From positions 1 through 16,518 of the forward strand of contig DDJR01000044.1 in NCBI GenBank assembly GCA_002339135.1: a stretch of DNA of 16,518 nucleotides, in the 5' to 3' direction. Every line of letters begins with the position of its first letter. Position 1 is the stretch's first letter. Under the pieces are notes generated by a model. The model made no database searches. It was not told the DNA's origin and was given only the letters and a program-made list of their open reading frames with translations. The DNA is from Flavobacteriales bacterium UBA2619 (GTDB lineage: Bacteria; Bacteroidota; Bacteroidia; Flavobacteriales_D; Sanyastnellaceae). The position numbers were made by a program, and so were the translations under genes. Positions 1 to 6,646 of the stretch are shown in pieces.

Positions 1-63
1 TCAAAATAGTTCGACATTTCTCCTCGTAGCTCTGCAAAATTGTCTTTTAGACCTTCTTCAGGG

Positions 64-90
64 TTGCCATTGATTTTTCATATATATTTG
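64..90 (+). promoter_or_regulatory. Putative Bacteroidota-type promoter of the EEP-family gene
   Basis: TATATTTG at 83-90 is an exact match to the Bacteroidota -7 consensus TAnnTTTG. A TTG lies 16 bases upstream at 64-66 as a possible -33 element, slightly closer than usual. The box ends only three bases before the ATG at 94, so the transcript would be leaderless or nearly so. This supports 94 over the upstream TTG at 40 as the start. No transcript data are available. Confidence 0.5.
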
Positions 91-93
91 AAC

Positions 94-1788
94 ATGACGA
101 TTTTTCAAAAAGCCAGTATACTTTGTTTGTTTGTGGGACTCGTGTCACATCCACTTGAAGCCCAGAACCAAATTATACTTGATGGTTTTTTTGAAGATTG
201 GCAGGGGAACCCTTCTGTCATTACCATAAATGACGCCATCGGTGATTCTCCTGGAGTAGATCTATTGGAAATGAGCGTAACGAACGATGAGGAGCACCTG
301 TATATCAAATTAAAACTCGATACATTCATAGACTTGGTTGATGGTTCGGAATTGTCAAACATTAAACTCTATTTGGACACAGACAATGATACTTCAACGG
401 GATACCCATCCTCAAATATTTTAGGCGCTGAGTACGCTTTTCTCTTTCCAGATAAAAAGATGTACAATAACCTGAATTATCCGGAGTATTACTCAACATC
501 TCTTTATGAGTTAGGCTGTGTCCCCATGCCGACAATTACTTCTGACGAATTTGAAATAATGATCGATAGAGCAACATTTAGTGATACAATTGCTTTCTTT
601 ATCAAAGAGTCAGTTTCAGGAGATGTTGTTCCAGATCAAGGGACCACATTTACCTACACCATGCAATCAGATTATTCTTCAATCACCCCGATATCCCTTG
701 GAAAAAATGATTTGACTGACATTAGAGTTCTTGCCTACAATGTTCAACACAATTTACTTGATGCTGGGACGGATGTTCGTTTTGCTAGAATAATCAATAC
801 TGTGAACGCTGATATTGTCACTTTTTCAGAATGTAGCGAGGTTTCAGAATCAGAGATGATGAATTATTTTGAGGAACACATTGATCACCCGGTTTGGTAT
901 ACAAACAAGATGAATGATTTGCTGGTAGTTACAAAATTCCCTGTATTACAAAGCTGGAGTGTAACGAATAAAGTAGCGGCTTCATTAATAGACCTACCCG
1001 ATGAATTTTACAGCACAGATTTTTTGTCGATTTATGCTCATCCCCCCTGCTGTGGAAACGATTCAGGAAGACAAGAAGACTTTGATGCCACGATTGCGTT
1101 TATTCAGGATCTTCAATCAGCCGGTGGAGTCGGGGAGGTTGCTTTCAACACCCCTTTCACATTTTCTGGAGACATGAACCTTGTAGGATATGCCGAGCAA
1201 TATTTAACGATCTTAAATGGAACGATTTCTAACACATCACAATATGGTGAAGGCGGATTCCCAGATTGGGATGACACCCCCATATCTGATGTTATTTGCC
1301 GCTTAACTGAACGGACATCGTCACATACATGGCGCAAAAACACACCAAACTTAGGGCCGGGTGAATATGCTCCTGGCCGCTTGGATTTTATTTTCTATTC
1401 CAACAGTGTTCTAGATGTGACAAAGTCATACACTTTAGCAACTAGAGAGATGAGTCCTGAAGTCTTAATCCAAAATGGTTTAGATGTGGACGACACATAT
1501 CTTTCTTCAGATCATCTCCCAATTGTTTCTGACTTTGCTCTTACCACGAACTCTTCGTCTGTATCAGGTTGTTTATATCCGTCTGCGTTGAACTACTCAG
1601 AAATCGCTACAATTGATGATGGATCATGCATTTTTGAAGACAATTACGATACAGGTTACGTGGATGGTTATTCTGACGGCACGCAGGATTGCTCCACCTC
1701 CTGTTCCGGAGATTTCAACTCGGACGAGGTTGTGTCAACCTCGGATCTTTTGGAATTCCTCACTTATTTTGGTCAGACTTGTGAGTAG
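94..1788 (+). CDS. Secreted endonuclease/exonuclease/phosphatase (EEP) family protein with dockerin-like tail
   Basis: About 564 residues. The ATG at 94 gives a clean signal peptide (MTIFQKASILCLFVGLV..., cleaved near EAQ|NQ), whereas an in-frame TTG at 40 would bury it. Residues about 25-200 look like a beta-sandwich binding domain of the CBM9/DOMON type (an ILDGFFEDWQG opening, then HLYIKLKLD). Residues about 208-485 carry the EEP fold: LAYNVQ, a metal-binding Glu near 246, GDMN near 359, DFIF near 431 and SSDHLP near 471, the last holding the catalytic Asp-His. A 21-residue Cys module and a dockerin-like helix ending FGQTCE follow. The EEP family cleaves phosphodiesters (DNA, RNA, phospholipid or inositol phosphate); nuclease activity is the likeliest reading but the substrate cannot be read from sequence. 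It converges on the Asp-box gene downstream. Confidence 0.88.
   Translation: MTIFQKASILCLFVGLVSHPLEAQNQIILDGFFEDWQGNPSVITINDAIGDSPGVDLLEMSVTNDEEHLYIKLKLDTFIDLVDGSELSNIKLYLDTDNDTSTGYPSSNILGAEYAFLFPDKKMYNNLNYPEYYSTSLYELGCVPMPTITSDEFEIMIDRATFSDTIAFFIKESVSGDVVPDQGTTFTYTMQSDYSSITPISLGKNDLTDIRVLAYNVQHNLLDAGTDVRFARIINTVNADIVTFSECSEVSESEMMNYFEEHIDHPVWYTNKMNDLLVVTKFPVLQSWSVTNKVAASLIDLPDEFYSTDFLSIYAHPPCCGNDSGRQEDFDATIAFIQDLQSAGGVGEVAFNTPFTFSGDMNLVGYAEQYLTILNGTISNTSQYGEGGFPDWDDTPISDVICRLTERTSSHTWRKNTPNLGPGEYAPGRLDFIFYSNSVLDVTKSYTLATREMSPEVLIQNGLDVDDTYLSSDHLPIVSDFALTTNSSSVSGCLYPSALNYSEIATIDDGSCIFEDNYDTGYVDGYSDGTQDCSTSCSGDFNSDEVVSTSDLLEFLTYFGQTCE
1567..1785 (+). other. Cys module plus dockerin-like C-terminal tail of the EEP protein
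   Basis: Bases 1567-1629 encode one 21-residue module (GC, then A-L-N-Y, ending DDGSC). Bases 1702-1785 encode a single EF-hand/dockerin-like unit, with Asp/Asn at loop positions 1, 3, 5 and 12 (D-F-N-S-D...D), followed by DLLEFLTYFGQTCE. The tail resembles those of three other proteins in the window and is probably a Ca-binding sorting or attachment element. Confidence 0.7.
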
Positions 1789-1935
1789 AAGACAGTTAAA
1801 ACAGAGGGCTTTACAAGACGCGTTTTTTACCAAATCATCGAAAGTGAAAGTTCTTTGAAGTGCTTAAGTTTTATTTGGCTATTGAGCCATCATCAAAGAC
1901 GTGAAAGAGGGTTTGTACATAGAAACACATCACTT

Positions 1936-3339
1936 TTATCTTAAAAGCTTGAAGGATTGTGTTTTATGACCACTTTGAAGTTGTACAATCATTCCTTGTT
2001 TGTTGACAGGAATATCAAGTTCCTGAAAGAACTCACCCATTTCTAAGACGCGACCTTGGAAATCAAACAACGTGTATGCTGCGTCTTCACCCCTTAAAAT
2101 CCAACCCGAATCATTCGCGGAAATCGTCCATGGGTTTTCTTCCAGTTCAACCCCCTCAACTTTGGAAGTCCCAGATATTTCTCCTTTTGTATAGTGAACG
2201 AAACCATCCATGGTTTTATAGACAAGATGAATAAACTCACCATCGTAAACCACAGAGGGATTGCGATTGCTACCAGGCAGGTCAGCTGTAACATTTACGA
2301 CAGAGTTCTTAAGCTCACTTGCCCCAGCATCAGACACTGCAACCATGATATTGTAACCTCCAGAATTCATTTCCCACGAAGCGACTAGCCAGTCTCCACT
2401 TGAAGATATAGACGGGTGGTTTTCTGTTGAGTTATTTAAAGGATCAACTCTTCCTGATTCTTGAAAAGTTAATGTGGAAAGGTTTACAGTGGACCAGTAT
2501 ACCCGGCTTCCATCTGCGGCAGACATGAAACAACTCACAAGAGTTCCGTCGTCCATCATGGTTGATGAAGCACCAGAGGCAGGACAGCTCGAAATGTTCC
2601 AATCAGTGGGGTCTATATCTACCGCGTCTGTCCAATTGATTCCATCTTGTGATGCGGTCAACCAAAAGTCTCTTGTATTGTTAAAATTATTTCTCACCAC
2701 ATTGTAATAAACACCGTCCTGAAAAAAGGTGTTTGAGGGGCAACATTCACAAACTGCAACCCCTGTCGTTGCAAACCCACCATTTACTGCTGGATCGAAC
2801 GAATCGGTTTCATTGTTGAAAAGGTGTATTCCTTCAAGCGTAGGATTTGTTCCCCATTTAAGGCCTACCCATGGGTTGTTGTCCCCGTCGAAAGCCACTA
2901 CAGGGTCGAAATGGTCTTGTGTAGCATTTGGAGCAAGTGGGTATGGAGTTCCCCAAGTTAACCCCCCGTCATCAGAAAGAACGACATAAGCGCCTGTTGC
3001 CCACTCTCCGTATATTTGATAGCTAACTGCAATGTGATCTCCTGAGACGGCCATTCTCGGACCTTCGGATTCAGAAAGAAAGATATTTGTTTCTGGTGTA
3101 ACAAGGATGGGCGTTCCGAATTCTCCTTCACTCATGATTGACAGATAAAGTCCAGCGTTGTTGCTAGATTTTCCGTGCAATACGATGGGGTTTCCAGAAC
3201 TGTTCAGGCCTATTCTAGCACACTGATTTCCAAACTCTTCAGTTGAAACTTCTGTGGGGCCTGTCCAATTAATGGAAGGCTGTGCAGCCAAGCCGCAGAC
3301 ACAAAGAAGGTTTAATGTATAAACAACGAATCTTTTCAT
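1936..3339 (-). CDS. Secreted Asp-box (sialidase-like) protein with T9SS C-terminal sorting domain
   Basis: 467 residues from the ATG at 3339, chosen because MKRFVVYTLNLLCVCGLAAQ is a signal peptide and a -7 box sits just upstream; the frame stays open to 3444 without sense. An Asp box (SDDGGLTW, residues 122-129) and a weaker one (SQDGINW, about 230-236) indicate a sialidase-type beta-propeller. I cannot find a clear FRIP motif or Arg triad, so sialidase activity is doubtful. A Cys cluster (CECCPSN, about 198-204) sits mid-protein. Residues about 399-467 form a type-A Por secretion sorting domain: ENPWTI, then YTLFDFQGRVL, then GMIVQLQSG and a basic end. Export by Sec, then T9SS to the surface, is inferred. 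It is the only secreted protein here with this tail instead of the dockerin-like one. Confidence 0.82.
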   Translation of the reverse strand: MKRFVVYTLNLLCVCGLAAQPSINWTGPTEVSTEEFGNQCARIGLNSSGNPIVLHGKSSNNAGLYLSIMSEGEFGTPILVTPETNIFLSESEGPRMAVSGDHIAVSYQIYGEWATGAYVVLSDDGGLTWGTPYPLAPNATQDHFDPVVAFDGDNNPWVGLKWGTNPTLEGIHLFNNETDSFDPAVNGGFATTGVAVCECCPSNTFFQDGVYYNVVRNNFNNTRDFWLTASQDGINWTDAVDIDPTDWNISSCPASGASSTMMDDGTLVSCFMSAADGSRVYWSTVNLSTLTFQESGRVDPLNNSTENHPSISSSGDWLVASWEMNSGGYNIMVAVSDAGASELKNSVVNVTADLPGSNRNPSVVYDGEFIHLVYKTMDGFVHYTKGEISGTSKVEGVELEENPWTISANDSGWILRGEDAAYTLFDFQGRVLEMGEFFQELDIPVNKQGMIVQLQSGHKTQSFKLLR

Positions 3340-3379
3340 AGTGCCAAAATTACAATTTAATTCATTGTAAATTTCGACT
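3340..3379. promoter_or_regulatory. Divergent 40-base promoter region with inverted repeat
   Basis: Only 40 bases separate the two divergent start codons. On the minus strand TAATTTTG (3352-3345) matches TAnnTTTG exactly and ends five bases before the ATG at 3339. On the plus strand TAAATTTC (3368-3375) matches all but the last base and ends four bases before the ATG at 3380. The boxes flank and overlap a perfect 7-bp inverted repeat, TTACAAT (3350-3356) and ATTGTAA (3364-3370), with a 7-base spacer. Both transcripts would be nearly leaderless. No good -33 element is visible on either side. Confidence 0.45.
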
Positions 3380-4204
3380 ATGGAAAACATGATTGTGTTT
3401 TTTGAGGAATTGCAGTCTTGGCATAAATTGGCGTGGATTGTCATATGCTTATCTGCAGCCCTTGGAACTGAAATGATAAGGCCACTATTTCAGGGCGGTT
3501 ATAGAAGCTGGTCTCACACAAGAACGAACCTGGTTTTTCTATCAACCCTAATCATTATCAACGCCATATTTGGAGTGCTAACACTGGGTTTATTTTCCTG
3601 GATTGAGGCTACAGGGTGGGGGTTGTTACATCAGGTTGAATGGTCACCGTGGGTGGAGCTTCTCCTGACCGTGATGGCTTTCGATTTAATTTCACAGTAC
3701 TTGGCGCATTTTACTGTTCACAGAGTAAAGCCTTTGTGGAGAATTCATTTGGTTCACCACAGCGACACTCACGTTGACGCCACAACGGGAACGCGATTGC
3801 ACCCACTTGACTTTATCACCAGAGAGAGTTTTGCTGTAGTTGCAGTGTTTGTGATGGGGGCTCCTCTCGCCTTTTATTTGTTTTACAGAATCCTCACAAT
3901 CGCCTTCACATACTTCAACCACTCTAACATTAGCTTGCCATTGGCTGTGGATAAGGCGATAAGTTGGGTCATTATTTCTCCCAACACCCACAAATTTCAT
4001 CACCACTTCGAGGAGCCATGGACGGATAGAAACTTTGGAAATATTTTTTCTATTTGGGACCGCATTTTCGGAACGTTTGAATATGGAGATGTAGATAAAA
4101 TTATCTACGGTTTGGATGTTACAGATGATCGCAAATCCGATGATTTGGCCTATCAAATGATGCTTCCCATTAACAACAACGGCCGAACAAAAATCAATCA
4201 CTAA
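3380..4204 (+). CDS. Fatty acid hydroxylase / sterol desaturase family membrane protein
   Basis: 274 residues with several hydrophobic segments (about 17-30, 49-72, 92-106, 150-178). The di-iron histidine clusters of the superfamily are present in order: HFTVH (110-114), HLVHH (123-127) with H131, H181 in FNHSN, and HKFHHH (204-209). The family uses O2 to hydroxylate or desaturate lipids at the membrane; the substrate here is unknown, and hydroxylation of a fatty acyl or amino lipid is as likely as a sterol reaction. The ATG at 3380 is used; ATG 3389 is a minor alternative. The thioesterase gene follows after three bases, so the two are almost certainly co-transcribed, which favours an acyl-lipid role. 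Confidence 0.85.
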   Translation: MENMIVFFEELQSWHKLAWIVICLSAALGTEMIRPLFQGGYRSWSHTRTNLVFLSTLIIINAIFGVLTLGLFSWIEATGWGLLHQVEWSPWVELLLTVMAFDLISQYLAHFTVHRVKPLWRIHLVHHSDTHVDATTGTRLHPLDFITRESFAVVAVFVMGAPLAFYLFYRILTIAFTYFNHSNISLPLAVDKAISWVIISPNTHKFHHHFEEPWTDRNFGNIFSIWDRIFGTFEYGDVDKIIYGLDVTDDRKSDDLAYQMMLPINNNGRTKINH

Positions 4205-4207
4205 GAC

Positions 4208-4603
4208 ATGAAACTACTCGCTACAAAGGTTTGTAAAAAACACGATTTAGGGGTGCACAACAATTTGTTCGGAGGCACAATGCTCGGCTGGGTAGATGAA
4301 TCAGCTGTCGCTTTTGTGAATGAAGTTTGTCACTGTCCCAACATGGTGACTCTGAAGATGGAGGAAGTGCTTTTTAAATCCCCAGTCAAGGAAAACAACC
4401 TCATCAAGATTTATGGAGAAATCGTGAGTATCGGGAACAAGAGCATCACGGTGCAAGTGAATGCAAGGAAGTTCAATGTGTATAGTCACGAAGAAGCTGA
4501 TGTATGTACCACGCGCCTCATTTTTGTTAGACTAGACGATGACGGGACTCCAATTCCTATAGCTCAGCATGTCAGAGAAAAGCACCCCGACAAAGTTGCT
4601 TAA
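4208..4603 (+). CDS. Acyl-CoA thioesterase, hotdog fold (YciA/ACOT type)
   Basis: 131 residues, the usual single-hotdog length. The N-terminus has the family signature: His-Asn-Asn-x-Phe-Gly-Gly (17-23), then MLGWVDESA with the conserved Asp at 30. The central beta strands follow (VTLKMEEVLFKSPVKENN, then IYGEIVSIGNKSITV). Members hydrolyse acyl-CoA to free acid and CoA in the cytoplasm; chain-length preference cannot be read. The start lies three bases after the stop of the hydroxylase-family gene, so the two form a transcriptional unit, perhaps feeding or trimming the same acyl pool. It converges on the choice-of-anchor-B gene, leaving a 34-base gap with no clear terminator. Confidence 0.87.
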   Translation: MKLLATKVCKKHDLGVHNNLFGGTMLGWVDESAVAFVNEVCHCPNMVTLKMEEVLFKSPVKENNLIKIYGEIVSIGNKSITVQVNARKFNVYSHEEADVCTTRLIFVRLDDDGTPIPIAQHVREKHPDKVA

Positions 4604-4637
4604 GTAGACGGCGAGCCTTTAGCAAAGACTGCTGATA

Positions 4638-6566
4638 CTAGCACGAACTTCCAAATGCACTTAGCACTGCAAGCACATCTGCAACAGTCACTGCTCCGTC
4701 TTCATCAACATCTGCAGTGCAAGCTGACGTACAACCAAACTCGCCAAGCACAATGAGCAAATCAGCTACCGTGATTGATCCATCACCATTCACATCGTAC
4801 GGACATGCGCAGCTGATGTAGTCACAAGAACCATCATCTAAAGTAGCTGCAGAGTCGAAGTTACAAGCTGAAGAGTCTGTGCATCCTGGCACGTCTGGCT
4901 CACCACCTTCAATGCAGAAGGTGTTTTCTCCATAATTTGAACCGTCACCGCTGGCCGCTGTATCAAGATCTCCAGAATCAATGACTTCACCTGAGACTGT
5001 GTTGGTGATTGTATAGATTGCTCCATTCCACCCGTCTCCGTAGCTGTCATTCATTTCGAAAGTGTAGCAACCGTCTCCGATGCAGAGTTCAACACTTCCT
5101 GTGGTTCCGTCAATGATCATGGTGTTGTCATCTTGAACAATCGCCCAAGAAATTTCTTGGTCCCATGATCCACCACCCACAGCAATGTTTATTCCAGTGC
5201 CTCCAATAATGCATGAGTCATCATCGATAGTGGCATCAGCATCGTAGTTACAAGCAATGGGGTTCGTGCATCCAGAACAAGAAGACCCGTTTCCACCACA
5301 AATTCCACAAACACCGTTTTCTGCACACAATCCATTGTCTTCTATTGCATCTGGGTCATAGTTGCATGCATCGGGATCCGTGCAACCTAAGTCGCTGATG
5401 TTGCCAGATAAACTTACTAAAAACAGTCCTTCTTCAATGTGTGAAATGGCAATGACTCCAGAAGCGAAGTATGGGTAGTTCGACCAGGTTCCATTAAATC
5501 CGGCGGCATCGCTCGATGGGTAAACATCAAAGAAACCCACTTCAGTAATTGTTCCACTTGCGATGTTGTCAAGGCTTGTGATACGCAATCCCGCTCTGTA
5601 ATTTGATTGGTAGCAAAAGTTGTCTTTCACGTATAAATTGTGATCAATGGCGGGTGTGCTAGAGACAAATGTTCCCAAGAGAAAAGGAGCGTTTAGATCT
5701 TGTACATCCCAAATAAACGTTGTTGTATTTACTCCTGTGTAGTTCTCGTCTAATTCGTCGTTGCTCAGAAAGTACTTGTGGTCTTCAGTCAGCCAACCCT
5801 GGTGGGTGTACTGAGAATTGTAGGTAGTTCTGCTTAATTGAACAGCGTCCGTAGGGTCGGTAACATCAACAACAGTAACTGAATTTTCATTGCAAGCAAA
5901 CGCAATTTCTTTACCGGAATAAGAAGCGTCAGGGCCGATGTAATTGACAACTTGTGCATCATGTGTGTATCCATCGCCCGCATAATCACCCATGATCACA
6001 GGGTTTAAAGGGTCAGAGATGTCGACAATGTGAAGACCTCCACTAGAGGTGTTAGTCCCTACTCCATAGGCTCTGTCACTTGCCTCGTTAATGACAATGT
6101 TGTGAGCATTACTCCAACCAGAATAATGAGCGTCTTCAGAAAATGTTACAGGAGGAGATGCAACATCGCGAAGTTTTGTGAGGTCAAAAACTTGCATTCC
6201 GTGGCCGCTAGCCTCAGAGACGATGTAAGCATAGTTGCCATCGACTTTGATGTCTCTCCATGATGAGTTCGAACTATATGTAGGCAGATTTCCAAGATAA
6301 AGCGGATTGACCGGGTCAGAAATGTCAACAAAAGCTGTGCCTGAGGTTCTTCCGAGCAAAACGTATTCAGTACCGTAAACAGGGTCAGTCCAGCCCCAGA
6401 TATCATTCATTGAACCTCCTCCCAGAGAAGACCCAGATGTAAATGATAAAAAATCTACGTTTGAACACGGATAGCCTCCAGCCATTCCGTTAACGCAAGG
6501 CGTTTGAGCGGAAAGAGAAGAAAAGGCGAGGGTAAGCGTCGCGAAAAAGAAAGAAAATAGTTTCAT
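4638..6566 (-). CDS. Secreted choice-of-anchor B / LVIVD-repeat protein with Cys modules and two dockerin-like repeats
   Basis: 642 residues from the ATG at 6566 (signal peptide MKLFSFFFATLTLAFSSLSA|QT); a frame extension to a TTG at 6653 is rejected because it would hide the signal. Residues about 36-393 match the choice-of-anchor B type: SMNDIWGW, then LVIVD-like strands FVDISDPVNP (79-88), IVDISDPLNP (180-189) and VVDVTDP (232-238), and HNIVIN, typical of a beta-propeller. Then come Cys modules at 394-414, 432-452 and 561-581, a GDGCYTFEM...SYGDGWNGA beta domain (about 465-553), and two dockerin-like repeats (588-642) ending FGSSC. No catalytic residues are evident; surface binding or display is inferred. 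It lies 80 bases downstream of the endonuclease I gene on the same strand and could share its transcript. Confidence 0.85.
   Translation of the reverse strand: MKLFSFFFATLTLAFSSLSAQTPCVNGMAGGYPCSNVDFLSFTSGSSLGGGSMNDIWGWTDPVYGTEYVLLGRTSGTAFVDISDPVNPLYLGNLPTYSSNSSWRDIKVDGNYAYIVSEASGHGMQVFDLTKLRDVASPPVTFSEDAHYSGWSNAHNIVINEASDRAYGVGTNTSSGGLHIVDISDPLNPVIMGDYAGDGYTHDAQVVNYIGPDASYSGKEIAFACNENSVTVVDVTDPTDAVQLSRTTYNSQYTHQGWLTEDHKYFLSNDELDENYTGVNTTTFIWDVQDLNAPFLLGTFVSSTPAIDHNLYVKDNFCYQSNYRAGLRITSLDNIASGTITEVGFFDVYPSSDAAGFNGTWSNYPYFASGVIAISHIEEGLFLVSLSGNISDLGCTDPDACNYDPDAIEDNGLCAENGVCGICGGNGSSCSGCTNPIACNYDADATIDDDSCIIGGTGINIAVGGGSWDQEISWAIVQDDNTMIIDGTTGSVELCIGDGCYTFEMNDSYGDGWNGAIYTITNTVSGEVIDSGDLDTAASGDGSNYGENTFCIEGGEPDVPGCTDSSACNFDSAATLDDGSCDYISCACPYDVNGDGSITVADLLIVLGEFGCTSACTADVDEDGAVTVADVLAVLSAFGSSC
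4641..4805 (-). other. Paired dockerin-like C-terminal repeats (choice-of-anchor B protein)
   Basis: Two EF-hand-type loops, D-V-N-G-D-G-S-I-T-V-A-D and D-V-D-E-D-G-A-V-T-V-A-D, are each followed by a hydrophobic helix (LLIVLGEFGC, VLAVLSAFGSSC). Both carry the 1, 3, 5, 12 Asp/Asn pattern. The protein ends on Cys. Closely matched to the endonuclease I tail. Confidence 0.75.
4824..5387 (-). repeat. Three 21-residue Cys modules in the choice-of-anchor B protein
   Basis: The modules are encoded at 5325-5387, 5211-5273 and 4824-4886, exactly 63 bases each. Each starts G-C and ends in Cys at position 21, with A-C-N-[YF] at 7-10. Between the first and second is a short Cys/Gly-rich linker (GVCGICGGNGSSC). 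Spacing of the two terminal cysteines is invariant, which suggests an intramodule disulfide. Confidence 0.75.
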
Positions 6567-6646
6567 CACAGTAGTATTGAGGACAGATTTATTCAACTGA
6601 AAGACGCAAAAATTTAAAATTCGTTGCATCAGAGGTGTTGTGAAAT

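Noticed and set aside
40..93. Longer N-terminus of the EEP protein from a TTG at 40
   Set aside because: It would place 18 residues before the signal peptide and overlap the promoter box; ATG 94 explains the sequence better.
1876..1889. Hairpin TGGCT-ATTG-AGCCA between the two converging genes
   Set aside because: Only a 5-bp stem with no adjacent T run on either strand; too weak to call a terminator.
3340..3444. Upstream ATG at 3444 for the Asp-box protein
   Set aside because: It overlaps the divergent hydroxylase gene and precedes a clear signal peptide starting at 3339.
3692..4201. 169-residue antisense frame across the hydroxylase-family gene
   Set aside because: The sense strand has all His motifs; the antisense product has no recognisable feature.
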